This document shows positions 12,368-23,300 of a DNA stretch of 64,000 nt, one piece after another. Each line of letters starts with the position of its first letter. Position 1 is the first letter of the stretch. The stretch lies in assembly GCA_029532415.1 (NCBI GenBank), contig JAQOTA010000045.1, positions 169,381 through 233,380 on the forward strand. Reading direction: 5' to 3'. Source of the DNA: Marasmius tenuissimus (lineage: Eukaryota; Basidiomycota; Agaricomycetes; Agaricales; Marasmiaceae). The position numbers were made by a program, and so were the translations under genes. The notes under the pieces are model-generated. The model ran no database searches and had not been told where the DNA came from. It saw only the letters and a program-made list of their open reading frames with translations.

Positions 12368-14015
12368 ATGTTTTCTAAACCCTCCATGCTCGTTGTTGCC
12401 TTGGCACTCATGGCCACCGCGACTCCGATTGTCGAAACGCACCCCAAGATCGGGGTTCCCATCTCCTTGGGCAAACGCAGAACTCTGACGAAAGAGAACG
12501 GTGTCTTCGACATGGAGAAAGCGGTCCAGCAGAACGTCGTCACGAAGAACAAGCACCGCCAGAACCTCGTCAATCTTCTAGCAAACACCGGAGGGTTGAA
12601 GAAGGTGAGGACGCGTGCTTTTGATTAGTCGGTGTTCCGGGTTTAATATTCTTCATATCCATAGGGGTTCGAGATAAGACCAGTCGCGGTGATGCCTCAA
12701 GAGGTCAAGGAAAAGTTGGCTAAGCGACAAAAGGAACCTTTGACGGATCAACAAAACGATCTGGAATGGACTGGCCCGATAGATATCGGTACTCCCGGTC
12801 AACAGTTCGTAATTGATTTCGATAGTAAGTAAAAGTCCGACGTCCGTGATGAGTCTTCGTGATCGATTGATGAACCTATCTCCCTTTTTTTTGAAAGCCG
12901 GCTCGTCTGACCTGTGGGTCCCGTCATCTGCGTGCAAGAGTTCCGTTTGCACCGGCAAGAACAAGTATGATGCGTCGAAGTCTTCGACGTCCAAGAGCCA
13001 GTCGGGACAGTTCAGCATTCAGTACGGAGACGGATCGACTGTTTCTGGGCCTATCGTCGCTGATACAGGTGAGTTCTGTGAGAGTGACTTGGCAACACGC
13101 GACTCACGATGAGCTATCTAGTGACCGTCGCCGGTGTCAATGCGACCGAACAGCACTTTTCTCCTGTGACGACTCTTTCGTCTTCGTTCCAAGGCGATCC
13201 AACAGACGGGTGGGTTTTTCCCTTTCACTCAACTCCTCGTCCCATATCTTGACCCGACTTTGTTTTTTGTTGACGCAGCATCCTCGGTCTCGCGTACCCT
13301 CAGATCTCCAGCCTCCGCGCGGACCCATTCTTCAACACGGCATTCAAAGCAGGCTCTCTCCCCAGCAACTCGTTCGGATTCAAGCTCGCTTCTACCGGTT
13401 CAGAACTCTTCCTCGGAGGCACCAACACCGAGCTCTACACTGGAGAGCTAGAATACCACTCCGTAGACACTACGACCGGATTCTGGCAGATCTCTGGCGC
13501 CAAAGCGACTATTGGATCCACGACGGCGGCGTCTGACTTTGACACCATCATCGACTCGGGTACTACGCTCATGTATGCTCCTCCAGCGGTAGCGAAGACG
13601 TTTTACGGCAAGATACAAGGTTCGAAGGTGTTTGATGCTTCGCAGGGGCTGTATTCGTTCCCGTGTGCGAGCGTCCCGGAGGTAGCGTTCAACTGGGGTG
13701 GAAAAACATGGGCGGTCTCGCCTGAGAAGTGAGTGTTTCTGATCGTTTCATTCAATGTGATGAGCTTGGACGTTGACGCCGTGTGAAGTTTCAACTTGGG
13801 ACAAACCGAACAAGGAAGCTCAGACTGCGTGGGTGCGCTTGTAGGCGGAGATTTGGGTCTTGGAAGCGATGTCTGGCTTCTCGGAGATGCGTGAGTATCG
13901 AAATTTTTTGAATGGGTGTTTGCCGTTGCTGAACGTGCCTTCTAGCTTCATGAAGAACGTGTACACTGCCTTTGACTTTGGTCAAAACGCTGTCGGCTTC
14001 GCCGCGCTTGCGTAA
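12368..14015 (+). CDS. Secreted pepsin-type aspartic protease (A1, polyporopepsin-like)
   Basis: Seven exons: 12368..12604, 12665..12824, 12898..13068, 13122..13209, 13279..13728, 13789..13890, 13946..14015, giving 425 aa. The signal peptide is MFSKPSMLVVALALMATATP; a basic propeptide of about 85 residues ends near LAKRQKEPL (a Lys-Arg site). The mature enzyme has the first catalytic motif DTGSSDLW (Asp near residue 132), the flap IQYGDGSTVSG, and the second motif IIDSGTTL (Asp near 311), plus the C-terminal LLGDAFMKNVYTAFDF. Both active-site aspartates are present, so it should be active at acid pH outside the cell. All introns are in phase, and one of them splits the codon just after the first catalytic Asp. 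Confidence 0.93.
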
Positions 14016-14106
14016 ATGGGCATGCTTGAACTTGTGAATGTATCAGTTGTATTTAATTTGTAGAAATGTAGGACTGAATATATAGGGAATACTTTTCTTC
14101 TTGACT

Positions 14107-14901
14107 TCATTCGCCGCCTTCATTGTCCTCACCAGCCGTATTTGTTTCTCGCTCGTTCTTCTTCTGACGTTTCTTCGCTCTAGCCCGAGCAGATTTCGAG
14201 ATTCGTCTACGCGACGGGGGTTGATAACTGTCATAAAAGGGACAAGTTCTTAGCTCCTTGAATGAGAATGAGGAAGTGAGGAATATATGTACGTTGCGCC
14301 CTTCGTGACGAGGTCGGGAAGTTCATTACAACACAAAATAATCTTCATGTAGGGCGTCTGCTTCTGTTTTGGACTTTGCGGAAATGAGTTAAACGCGATC
14401 CATGGATGAAACCGCACGGCTACCCACAAGTTCTTTCCGTCCAGTGCCCTACTCAATTCTAGTGTTCTTTGCTCTTCCTCGTTCACCCCAGAGTTGTCCT
14501 CGGTGAACCCGAGGTCTTCGAGGGTGCCTGTTTGATTGTATTGGTGTAAACCAATGAGTCGCGTCGAGTGCGTTGTCTCCAGCAGTTTGACGTATTCTCG
14601 TTTGATGATTTCGACCACAGAAATCAATCGCGGAATGGTATTTATCACGTTCGAGGCGTTGCACACTGTCGTTGACGGTTCAGGAGCATCTTTGTCCGTA
14701 GTCTTGGGAGTTGCAGGAAGAGTATGAAAAACTAGAGGTCTATTCGCATTCTCGTCTTTCTTGTGAAGGAGATGGTCAGGATTTGACGGGTGGAATGGTA
14801 GCTTTGCTCACCTCGAGGAATTCCAGGGAAAATGTCACCCAAGACTTGATCTTTCCCCCGCTTGTGATCCGGATCGAATGAGGGTCAGTCGAAGAGTCCA
14901 T
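14107..14901 (-). CDS. Alba-domain DNA/RNA-binding protein
   Basis: Four exons: complement(14107..14227, 14293..14373, 14428..14759, 14812..14901), giving 207 aa. The N-terminus (IRITSGGKIKSWVTFSLEFLE), the core CNASNVINTIPRLISVVEIIKREY and GLHQYNQTGTLED identify an Alba-like protein of the type common in basidiomycetes. The last exons give QTPYMKIILCCNELPDLVTKGATYQ and a basic Arg/Lys-rich tail (SARARAKKRQKK). Alba proteins bind nucleic acid and are found in RNase P/MRP (Pop-type) and in RNA or chromatin packaging; which applies here is not clear. Exons were joined by phase and family conservation. It is divergent from the small LEA-like gene (260 bp between starts). Confidence 0.8.
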
Positions 14902-15161
14902 TCAAAGGATGTGGTCCGAATGAAAGAGGCGGGCGCTTGGTTCTTCCGTGTGACGTGTCCCGTGACCTTGACGCGTCCTTCAATTAAAAAACTCCGATCC
15001 CAACGCGTGACGCAATAGCTGACGCTCTTGGGTGGGTGGACTGGTAATACCTCTTCTGGCGACGTCATGTACGAGGGAAAGTATAAAAAGCCCCTTGGTT
15101 CACTCTTATTGGACACATCATCCCATTCCCATCCTTCACATCACATTTTCTCATAAACATC
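14902..15161. promoter_or_regulatory. Divergent promoter with TGACG-type motifs and a TATA box
   Basis: Shared upstream region of the Alba gene (-) and the LEA-like gene (+). TATAAAAA at 15082-15089 is 73-80 bp before the + start. GTGACGTGTC, two further TGACG copies and GACGTCAT at 15061-15068 resemble bZIP (ATF/CREB, Sko1-like) sites. Confidence 0.45.
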
Positions 15162-15687
15162 ATGTTCAGAAACGCAGTTGCATCCATCTCTCGTCCTCTC
15201 GCTGCTCAAGGTGCACGATCCCTGCACTCGACGCCTGTCGCATGCAAAACCGTGACGGAGAAGGTTTCCGAGGTTGCAGACACGGTGAGCGGTATTGGCC
15301 ACAGCTTACAAGTACTGTGAAACTCAACTCCAGGTTTGTAGGTCAACAAGAAGGTTGGCAAGGGTCTTGCTTCGGCCATTGACAAGGGAGAAAACGCCGC
15401 ACAATCCACGAAGGAGACTCTTGGTTAGTCAAACCCGGGTTCCTCCTACGGGAAGCATACTTACCCTCGAACAGGCTCTGCAACGGAGACCGCGAAGGAG
15501 AAGACTGGAGCTGCAGCAGAGACTGCCAAAGAGAAGGGACAAGAAGCTTCCCAGGTAGCTTCGCAGAAGACAAATCAGGTTCGTCGTTACACTCCAAGTC
15601 TTGCACTGCTGGCTCATGTCGACCTCTTAGGCTGCTGCCGGAGCACGACAAGCATCGGAGGACTTCAAGAAGGAAGTCCGGAAGTAA
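15162..15687 (+). CDS. Small LEA-like protein, probably mitochondrial
   Basis: Four exons: 15162..15284, 15342..15423, 15475..15578, 15631..15687, giving 121 aa. Residues 1-25 (MFRNAVASISRPLAAQGARS, then LHSTPVACK) have the Arg-rich, Ser-rich, acid-free composition of a mitochondrial presequence. The rest is an alternating Ala/Lys/Glu/Thr/Gln helix with repeats of the type SATETAKEKTGAAAETAKEK and ASQVASQKTNQAAAG, as in group-3 late-embryogenesis-abundant proteins that protect against desiccation and heat. No Cys or Trp follow the presequence. TGACG-type motifs and a strong TATA box upstream would fit stress induction. Function is inferred from composition; no specific orthologue recognised. 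Confidence 0.7.
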
Positions 15688-16025
15688 GCCTTTTAAATCG
15701 AATGGCTTGGAATCGTCTTCATTTGTACAGTAGCATTTCTCGCAAAATATTATTCTTAAGTACTGTCATTGGAAAGAATGAGGCTTGACTACATCCGAGA
15801 GAATTGCTTTCTCCTGTTCCCACTGTACGCCATCCCGCGCACGGGTGAATCTGGATGGAAATGACGCGCATCGACAGGGTGATCTCCGAACTGCGCTCAA
15901 ATGAGCGCTAGTCTCCCCTAGGCAGACTCTCACGGCTGCGGGCACTTAAATGAGCGCCTGAGAAGAGCGCCCAGAGTGAAATTGTACTGCCACCTTGATC
16001 CTCTACTTGCAACCACCACCTCGCA
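15688..16025. other. Intergenic spacer with repeated AAATGAGCGC
   Basis: No gene seen. The 10-mer AAATGAGCGC occurs twice (near 15898 and 15947) just upstream of PRKRIP1; significance unknown. Confidence 0.4.
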
Positions 16026-16747
16026 ATGAGCACCCCAGAACTCGACAAAGATGCATCTCGTCCTGCAAACCGCCATGCTCTCACAGTCGTTGAGAGACAG
16101 CGTGCTCAACTCGACAAGCTGTTGAAGGACCCAACAAAAGCAGCCTACATCCCTCCACCCCCGAAAGAGAAGACGATTCGCGCAGCCCGAGAGATGATGA
16201 AAAACGTTCAAGGCTCGAGTGCGGGTGCTGGAAGTGGAGAATTTCATGTTTATAAAGCGAGCAGACGGAGAGAATACGAGCGATTGAATCTTCTGGAAGA
16301 GGAGGCGAGAAAGGTGAGAGTTGCCCTCTAGTCATTGTGCTAAACACATCCTAAATCCAACATTAGGAAGTTGAGACAGCCGAATTTGAGCGACGGAGAA
16401 AGGAAGCTGAAGAGGTAGCGGAGGCGAAGACCGCAAAGAATCGTGCAAAACGACAGAAGAAGAAGGACCGGTCGAAGGCTGCAAAATCAGAATCGAAAAC
16501 GACTGAGGGCGGAACTTCGGAAGCTGGCAATGGAAGTGAGGCTCCATTGAAAAAGCGGAGGCTGATCAATGGGAGGGAGCTGGTCTTTAAGAAGCAAGAT
16601 GGAGAGGATGAGGACGACGAGCAGGAAGGGGAGGACGATGGCCGGCAACCGGAATCAACTTTGTCAAACCATGTAAACGCTTTGACCTCTCAGGAGACGC
16701 CAGCGACAGTGATTGAGTCATCTCGGGTTGTGATACACGACGACTAA
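16026..16747 (+). CDS. PRKRIP1: PRKR-interacting protein 1 homologue (DUF1168)
   Basis: Two exons: 16026..16313 and 16367..16747, giving 222 aa. The N-terminal half matches the family: VVERQRAQLDKLLKDPTKA, YIPPPPKEKT, then GSGEFHVYKASRRREYERL and a long charged helix running across the intron (EVETAEFERRRKEAEE). The C-terminal half is basic then acidic (NRAKRQKKKDRSK, then DGEDEDDEQEGEDD) and probably disordered. The human protein is a spliceosome C-complex component that contacts U2 snRNA and binds dsRNA; the same role is expected here. No anomalies. Confidence 0.85.
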
Positions 16748-16992
16748 AGTGCGTGTATAAACCTACTCATATCTTTCGAATTCATTAATGTCGTCGTCCA
16801 TGAAGGGACAACGCTGAGCGGATATATACATGTGTAACTCTACAGAATAACAGCACGGGAGTAAGGATACTGTACATTAGGAATGAACAGAGTAGAACGG
16901 AGGGTCATGAAATGGCACTCGTGAACTGCGGGAGCTTGCTGTATCAGCTTACTGACGGCGCTATTATTGGGGTAGGTGTCAGTTATCTAGTG

Positions 16993-18323
16993 CTACAGCA
17001 GAAAAGCAGGAAGACTTACGCCGCCTCGTTGTCCACCTCGCTGTCCACCTCGCTGTCCCTGTTGTCCTTGCTGTCCTTGTTGTCCCTGACCATTCTGCCC
17101 ATTATTTTGGCCGTTGTTCTGACCGTTGTTCTGACCGTTGTTCTGGCCATTGTTCTGTCCACCATTGGTGGCAGTGAACTGAAAACCAAGTAAGTTACGG
17201 ATAGTCGATGATATGAGGATTAAAACCCACATAGACACAGTCATCCAACGATCCGTGTTGAGCAACAGGAACGATAACAGGTTGATGGTTAGACGACGCA
17301 TTAATAGAACACATCCTGTATGCACCCGCGGGGAGACCGTCAGTGACGTCGGCCGAAACGACTCCCTGTCCGTTGGCTTTCGTGTTGATACCCTTGAAGA
17401 ACGCAAACTTCTTTGGATCCGTCGGCTGAACCTGACCCAAGTCGGTCAACTGCTCGATGACAAGATGAGTGTGTCCAATGATCATTCCTTGGCCATCGAG
17501 CTGCTGAGGAGCGGCGAAGTAGTTCTCTTGTGCGTTGACAAAGTTTCCGGTGTTGATGTTCTTGATGGCCATGTTGACGGTAAACTGTTGGCCGGCGGGG
17601 ACAGTAGCACCGTTGGCGGGGTTTGTGAACTTGGACGAGGGCATCCTGTCGATGCTTGGAATGAGGCCAATGGGCGCTGGGTTGCATGAACCGGTCTCGA
17701 TTTGCTTTCCGTCTGGTACCACGACATTGGTGATCCTCCCTCGCTGCGAAATAATTATAACTCACTGGTTATGGGCGTATTGTTGATGGTATTCGCGCAG
17801 AAGTTGATGAAGTTGTTTGTCGACGTTAAAGAAGCGACTTGGCCTAAAGATGGTGATTTCAATCTCAATGGCTGGACGGCCGTAAACCACCACAAAAGCC
17901 CTCACCTTCCGTCGGCTGGGCTTGTCCATTTTGAGCAAAGCCTTGAGCAATGACTCTCGGGTCAAGGGCTGGATCGGGAAGTGATATATTAACGACATAG
18001 GAATATTATAGAAGGAAGGAACACGCACTCAAGGAAGTCTGAGGATCACCTCCCCCCTGTCCATTTCCCTGGTTGTTTTGTTGACCATTGCCTTGCTGAC
18101 CATTGCCTTGCTGCCCTTGCTGACCGTTATTCTGCTGGCCCTGCTGCCCATTATTCTGCTGTCCCTGCCCTTGTTGACCACCACGGTTTCCTCCTTGTTG
18201 ACCCCCGCGGTTTCCGCCTTGTTGACCCCCGCGATTCCGGCCTCCCCGCTGAGGAGCAGCATTGACTGACGCGATGCACAGCAACACGGCGAGGAAAAGG
18301 GTGCAACTGCCCGTGAACTTCAT
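16993..18323 (-). CDS. Secreted protein with Gln/Asn/Gly-rich tails, contains a 26 nt intron
   Basis: Five exons: complement(16993..17178, 17231..17739, 17766..17843, 17906..17968, 18029..18323), giving 376 aa. Signal peptide MKFTGSCTLFLAVLLCIASVNA is followed by RGG/GGNRGGQQ and NNGQQGQQ repeats (residues 25-95), a folded domain (FINFCANTIN, GSCNPAPIG, AGQQFTVNMAIKN, ENYFAAPQQL, YRMCSINASSNHQP, HGSLDDCVY), and a second NNGQ and RGGQ tail. The folded core is familiar from secreted proteins of many mushrooms but its function is not known to me. Joining exons 3 and 4 in phase requires an intron of only 26 nt (17740..17765). The protein may stop at 16993 by reading past a GTAAGT donor-like site, or splice once more downstream. 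Confidence 0.7.
17093..17160 (-). repeat. 12 bp coding minisatellite (NNGQ repeats)
   Basis: The + strand shows about six copies of a 12 bp unit of the type CCGTTGTTCTGA, encoding Asn-Asn-Gly-Gln repeats in the C-terminal tail of the secreted protein. Confidence 0.8.
18085..18250 (-). repeat. Coding tandem repeats (GGNRGGQQ and QQNNGQQG units)
   Basis: Degenerate 24-27 bp direct repeats in exon 1 of the secreted protein, encoding Gly/Arg/Asn/Gln-rich units directly after the signal peptide. Copy number of such repeats usually varies between strains. Confidence 0.75.
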
Positions 18324-20358
18324 TGTATCGAACTTGGGGAGCTAACTAAAGCGCTGTTGAAAGAAAGTGTGCTTAAGACCGTACTTCAATGAGAAGATGT
18401 CTTTGAGGGGGATTAAATGCATTAACTCACCGAGAAAAAAATAAAACGTAACCAACACCCAGGCAGCGCAGCTGCTTGTGAAGAGAAAGAGAAAGTCGAT
18501 ACGAACGAAGGAAGTAACGGATAGGGAGGGGAGGAGTTTCATCTGAGTTGGGGAAGTTTATAATGGTTTGGGGTGGCGATACAAACTTAGTTCGGACCTC
18601 CATGTGGCTTGATAGATCTCTGCTACGGTAACCGGCATTAGCCGGCAAATGTTGCGGACTAAAGATTTGGTCTGCCGTAGTAACAGAAAAGAACAGATAT
18701 TCAACAGAAACCGGGAGAACCGAGGAGAACCGTTGTCGTCACGGTTGGCGAGTGGGACGGAGCTCCAAATTTCGTTCAGTTGCGAGGGGCCAAGCTTTTG
18801 GCAAGCCCAGATCGCCCGCGCTCATGACCGTCGTCCCTCCGAATCATGATCAATCGAGACAGTGGCACACTACATGAACCTTCTCGGGATACCTTCCGTG
18901 TACAGAAGCTGTCCAAGGTACACGTCAAATTATTATTTATAGAAGAATGATTGAGATTCGTACCAACACCGTACAGCTATAACCGTCGTCGTGAAGACTA
19001 GAGACGAAGTTGCGGTCCAATCATAGACATCAGAGGCAGTGAATGCCAGTTTCTGTTCGTTGAGAGAAACTGATCGTCATTCAGTTTCCGATTCGTCGGG
19101 AGAAATGCACCGGCGTGTGACTTAGCATGTTGTGCTAGATACATTTCAACGACGATATAACTGAGCCCGGGTCCTTCTGGATCTTTCCTACGCAATTCGA
19201 TTGGATGCCTTCAGCCGAATGAAGCACACGATCCTCAACTTGTACACGACAAAGGCAGCGGGAGATAGGACAGGCCTTTCATCGTGAGTATGATCTGCAC
19301 CATCATCACGAGTGGGTTCTCGAGGTTGCTCGTCGACGGTTGCAGTTTGTGGACGACTGGGGGACCATCAAACGCTGGAGGGGATCGTTCTTGCGTACGA
19401 GTAACGGAGATCAGCTTTTTGGTATCGAACCTTTAGAAAGGAAATAAATGCCGAAAAGGTCCTTGTTAGGAGGAGTGGGAGAACATAAACGCGGGTATCA
19501 ACATACATACATCATTGCACATTGCAGCAGCTAGCTTGTCGGCTGACTCTGAATTCCACCTTCGTCACGATGGTGGTAGCCATTGCGCCGCTCCAAGCAT
19601 TCTGACCTCGTTCTGACCCTTGGTCCCATTAGGTACTGCCAATCGGCATGCCAAAGTCGAAGTCGGCAACCCGAGACTTCAAGCTTCACCGGTCGCCAGC
19701 TTCAGTCGCTAATATTCGCTAGTTCTCCAGAGACACCTCGCCGCAAGGCGTCCAGATGCAAGCTTGGTGCGGTGACAGATCGGAGAGTCGCTGGAGCAGT
19801 GGTATCGGCAAAAGTATATGTATTGAGGTAACCATCTCATTGCAAGGTGAATGTATGGCTGCGCTGAGGGAGAAGTATCATTGCAGTCCCCCATGTGGTC
19901 AAGGGAAATCCGATGGCGGTTTTGTGATTCAACTGTCATTCGCAGCTAGTGTCATGATGCAGAAAGACTTTGAGCGGAAGGGCAATGCGGGAAGATGCTG
20001 CTCGGAATGAATCGTGGCACTACCTGGTGGCGTGATTTTGACGTTGCAAGTGTCTGAAGGATCCAAATGCTCGGTGAAGGAGAAAGGCGGGAGTAAACGG
20101 CGGTCTGCGTATTGTACTGGTGGGTGCTGGTGGTGGTTGAGTTGGGATGCCGTGGGAGGATCTGGACACCGCCAGTTTCGCAAGTCTCAGCACTCCTTCT
20201 GGCCCCGTGTAAATGTACGATGTGATACGGAATCATAATAGCTACAGCTCTACAGGTATGTATACATCCAAGAAATCGGAAGGAACCATAAAGATATCGG
20301 GGAGACATGGGTAGAAAATACGACAAATACACATAATATACGATTCGTGTTAGATGAA
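18324..20358. other. 2 kb intergenic region without a supported gene
   Basis: The left 300 bp is upstream of the secreted Q/N-rich gene. Across the rest, open frames of 60-140 codons exist on both strands but none has family motifs, splice-consistent extensions or codon patterns like the neighbours. I see no tRNA or repeat array. A lncRNA or an unrecognised small gene cannot be excluded. Confidence 0.5.
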
Positions 20359-23300
20359 TCACCTCCCACACTCTTCTTGTGCCTCAATGCAAGCATCCAA
20401 TAAACAGGCATAATTATCAGAAGGCGACGTCTGACTCAATCGAGTCTGCATGGCGTCGAGAATGGCCTGACCACTGGTAGAATGCATTAGGCTTACATTT
20501 GAGAAAGACGACGACGGAGAGTGCACGTACTGGAGGTCTCCATAAACCACCCGAACTTCGCATCTTAATGTCTCGATAGTAGCGGGCCAACGGGCACAGG
20601 TCTCGGTAGTGAACGTGAATGACAGAATTGCCTTCCCCTTGGCAGACGGGAACAGGACCTCGGCATGAGCCTTGAAGCCAGAAGATTGTGGTAGTATCTC
20701 AATCTCCACAGGGTATTTGACCGAAAGATGGAGTAGCTGCCCTCTGACTTGGGTACACGATGACCAGTAGTCTGTGAGAGTTTGCACAACGTGCCGCGTG
20801 GTCACCAAATCGCTAGTGCTCGCCATGTTGCGAACGACCTGGTTGGCCCCGGAGAGTAGATAAACACTGAGTCGAGGGAAATCGTCTTTCGACTTTGTTC
20901 GACTGCTCGGTATGTGCGTTATCTCTACTCTGTCGACGAGCGGGAGGTGGTTCTTGCACGGTATCACGACGCGGAATCGCTCCGCGTAGACGTATTCGAA
21001 GAGGTTGGCGCTGACTTTGCATATGCGGAACATGTGCAGGTTCTCTAGAGCCTCCAGTTCACCTATGGGTGGCATTAGAATTTGATTTGACCAAAATGAA
21101 AGAAAAAAAGCCACCTTTTAGCCGGAAAACCTCCGAATGCGTACTGTTCTTCTGTATGTGCAAGTAACGATCGGCCTGCTCTATCGCCCCGAGTGTTTCC
21201 CGTTTCTGAGATTCCAGGTCCTCTAGGCGTCCTTGGAGCCATTCAAGCTGGTCCGTATTCTCCTTTAGATCGTTCTTCAACGAGTCCAACTCGAGGCTGC
21301 GCGCCGATCAGCGTTACATTGGGTTCGGGTGAGAACGCACTTACTTCTGTTCAGCGATCGACCCCTTCAGCTCGTTGAGATAGCCTTGGTCGCATTGCTC
21401 AATCTCAGCAATCTCCTGTTGTTCTCGCTCAAGTTCCCGCATGATCTCATCGTACTCGGCTTGCAGGGCAGGTACAACCTCCTTTGCTTTGGTACTTAAG
21501 TCCGAGAGGGTTTTGGCGTCCTATCAGAGAAGTCAGTTAATGAGAACGAGACCATGCATATGTACTCACATGCTCCAAGCTGGTCAATGATTCCTGCGCG
21601 GTGATCTGCAATCCCTTGACCCACTCCAGTTTCCAATCGCTCCATTCAGACTTGGCAATCAGTCTGGTGTGGCCTCTGATGAGGTTAAGTTGATGCTACA
21701 AGCAGTCTGAGCAACTTCGATATCGACAAGCTTGGCCGAAGGACAACTCACATGCAACTCCGCCTGTCCATCCTCGTCAGCCCGTGAATACTCAATAAAG
21801 AGCTCCGGTGTCATTTGCGCTGCCTCGATTTCCGCATCTCGAAGGTTCGACTTACTCTGCTCCAGCCAAGCTTCGAGATCTCGCGCCACCCGGGAGTAGA
21901 GAACGAGTCGAGGGACATCCACGCCCATCGCTACCGCATACTCTGCGAGAGGTATATCTGCCGGCGCTCTTGGTTGGCGGCGTAACTCGGGATGAATCGA
22001 GTATCGAGGAATCGTGAGCTCCTCCATGAACTTGATGCCGGTCATCTCGAAAAAGTGCTCGATAGATATCGCGGGCTATTCAAAGGAAGTCAATTCGTAG
22101 ACTGCTATCATGATCGAAAGCGACTCACAACATCACCCTGAACGTACCCTTCCTGAGGTACGCCTTCCCTCCATTGCTCAGTTGCCTGCGTATTGGCTTC
22201 CAGTTGAATCTCTTCTTCCTCCTCAAGTCCGTCGTCATTGCCCAGTAGGGTCGATAGATCAACGGCTTGCGTCGGCAGCGGCTCCTCGTCTATCACCATC
22301 TCACCTTCCTCTGAAGGCCGAATTGGAGCGGAGGGCGACTCCGTTGCGGGGGTAACCGTTATGGCGACGGGGGGTTCCATGGCCCTTTCCTTGCCTTTAA
22401 CGTTAGAATTGAGCTCCACAGGCGTAGTTATATTCCTATCGAAACGAGTCCACGCATCAGAGGCTCCCGACCCTACGCTAGCCCTTCCCATCCCTATTGC
22501 AGCCTTCTTCTTTGGTGATGCTCGACCGGTCGAAGGCGAGGGACCGGCGTCCTCCGCAGGCGTTAGACCGATCCCGAGGCTTTTCCTTCGAGCGAAGTAT
22601 CCTGAGGGACGTCGGATGGAATGAACAGGGTTTCCACTTGACGAAGAAGCATGCAAGGATTGGACAGATGGAGCCTGGAAAACAGCCGTCTTGCTTGAAG
22701 GAAGAGGCCGAGGCGACTCGGTCGAAGTGCTCGATGACGCTTGTGCAGGACCCTGAAAGACAGAGGACGTCCACTTGCTGGCTAATGCTTGACGTTTCGC
22801 CGGACTCGGCGGGGAAGAGTCGCCCACTGTGTCCGGAAGGGTTCGTTTATCTGAGTTGACAGCGGGCTGGGGAGTTATTGACGGGGCGCCCAATGATTTT
22901 CGAGGGACTGGCTTAGCAACTGGAGGTGCGAATGCAGCCGAGAAGCCCTTGGCCCCAGGCTTTGCGGGTGACTTCGGAGTAAATACAGGCTTTCTAGGTG
23001 ACGGTGGCCGGCTGGTTGGCTGGACTGGCTGCTCAGAGGGTCTCGAGAACACGGTAGGTTGCGAGATGTTTGAAGGGGGTGGAGGAACAGAAGGTGGCGG
23101 TAGGGAAGGGTATATGGATGTCGGGGGCTGCGAAGTTGGTTCTGATTCGAACTCTGGTAAAGGAGAGGAGGGGGGTGCTGCCATGCTTGTTCGTGGTGTG
23201 GATGTTGCCGCGATACCTCCATAGATCTCGGAATCCTCATCCATGATAGATTCAGCATACGCTATGCTCTCTCTTCTCCCTGTATCACCAAAGCTGAATC

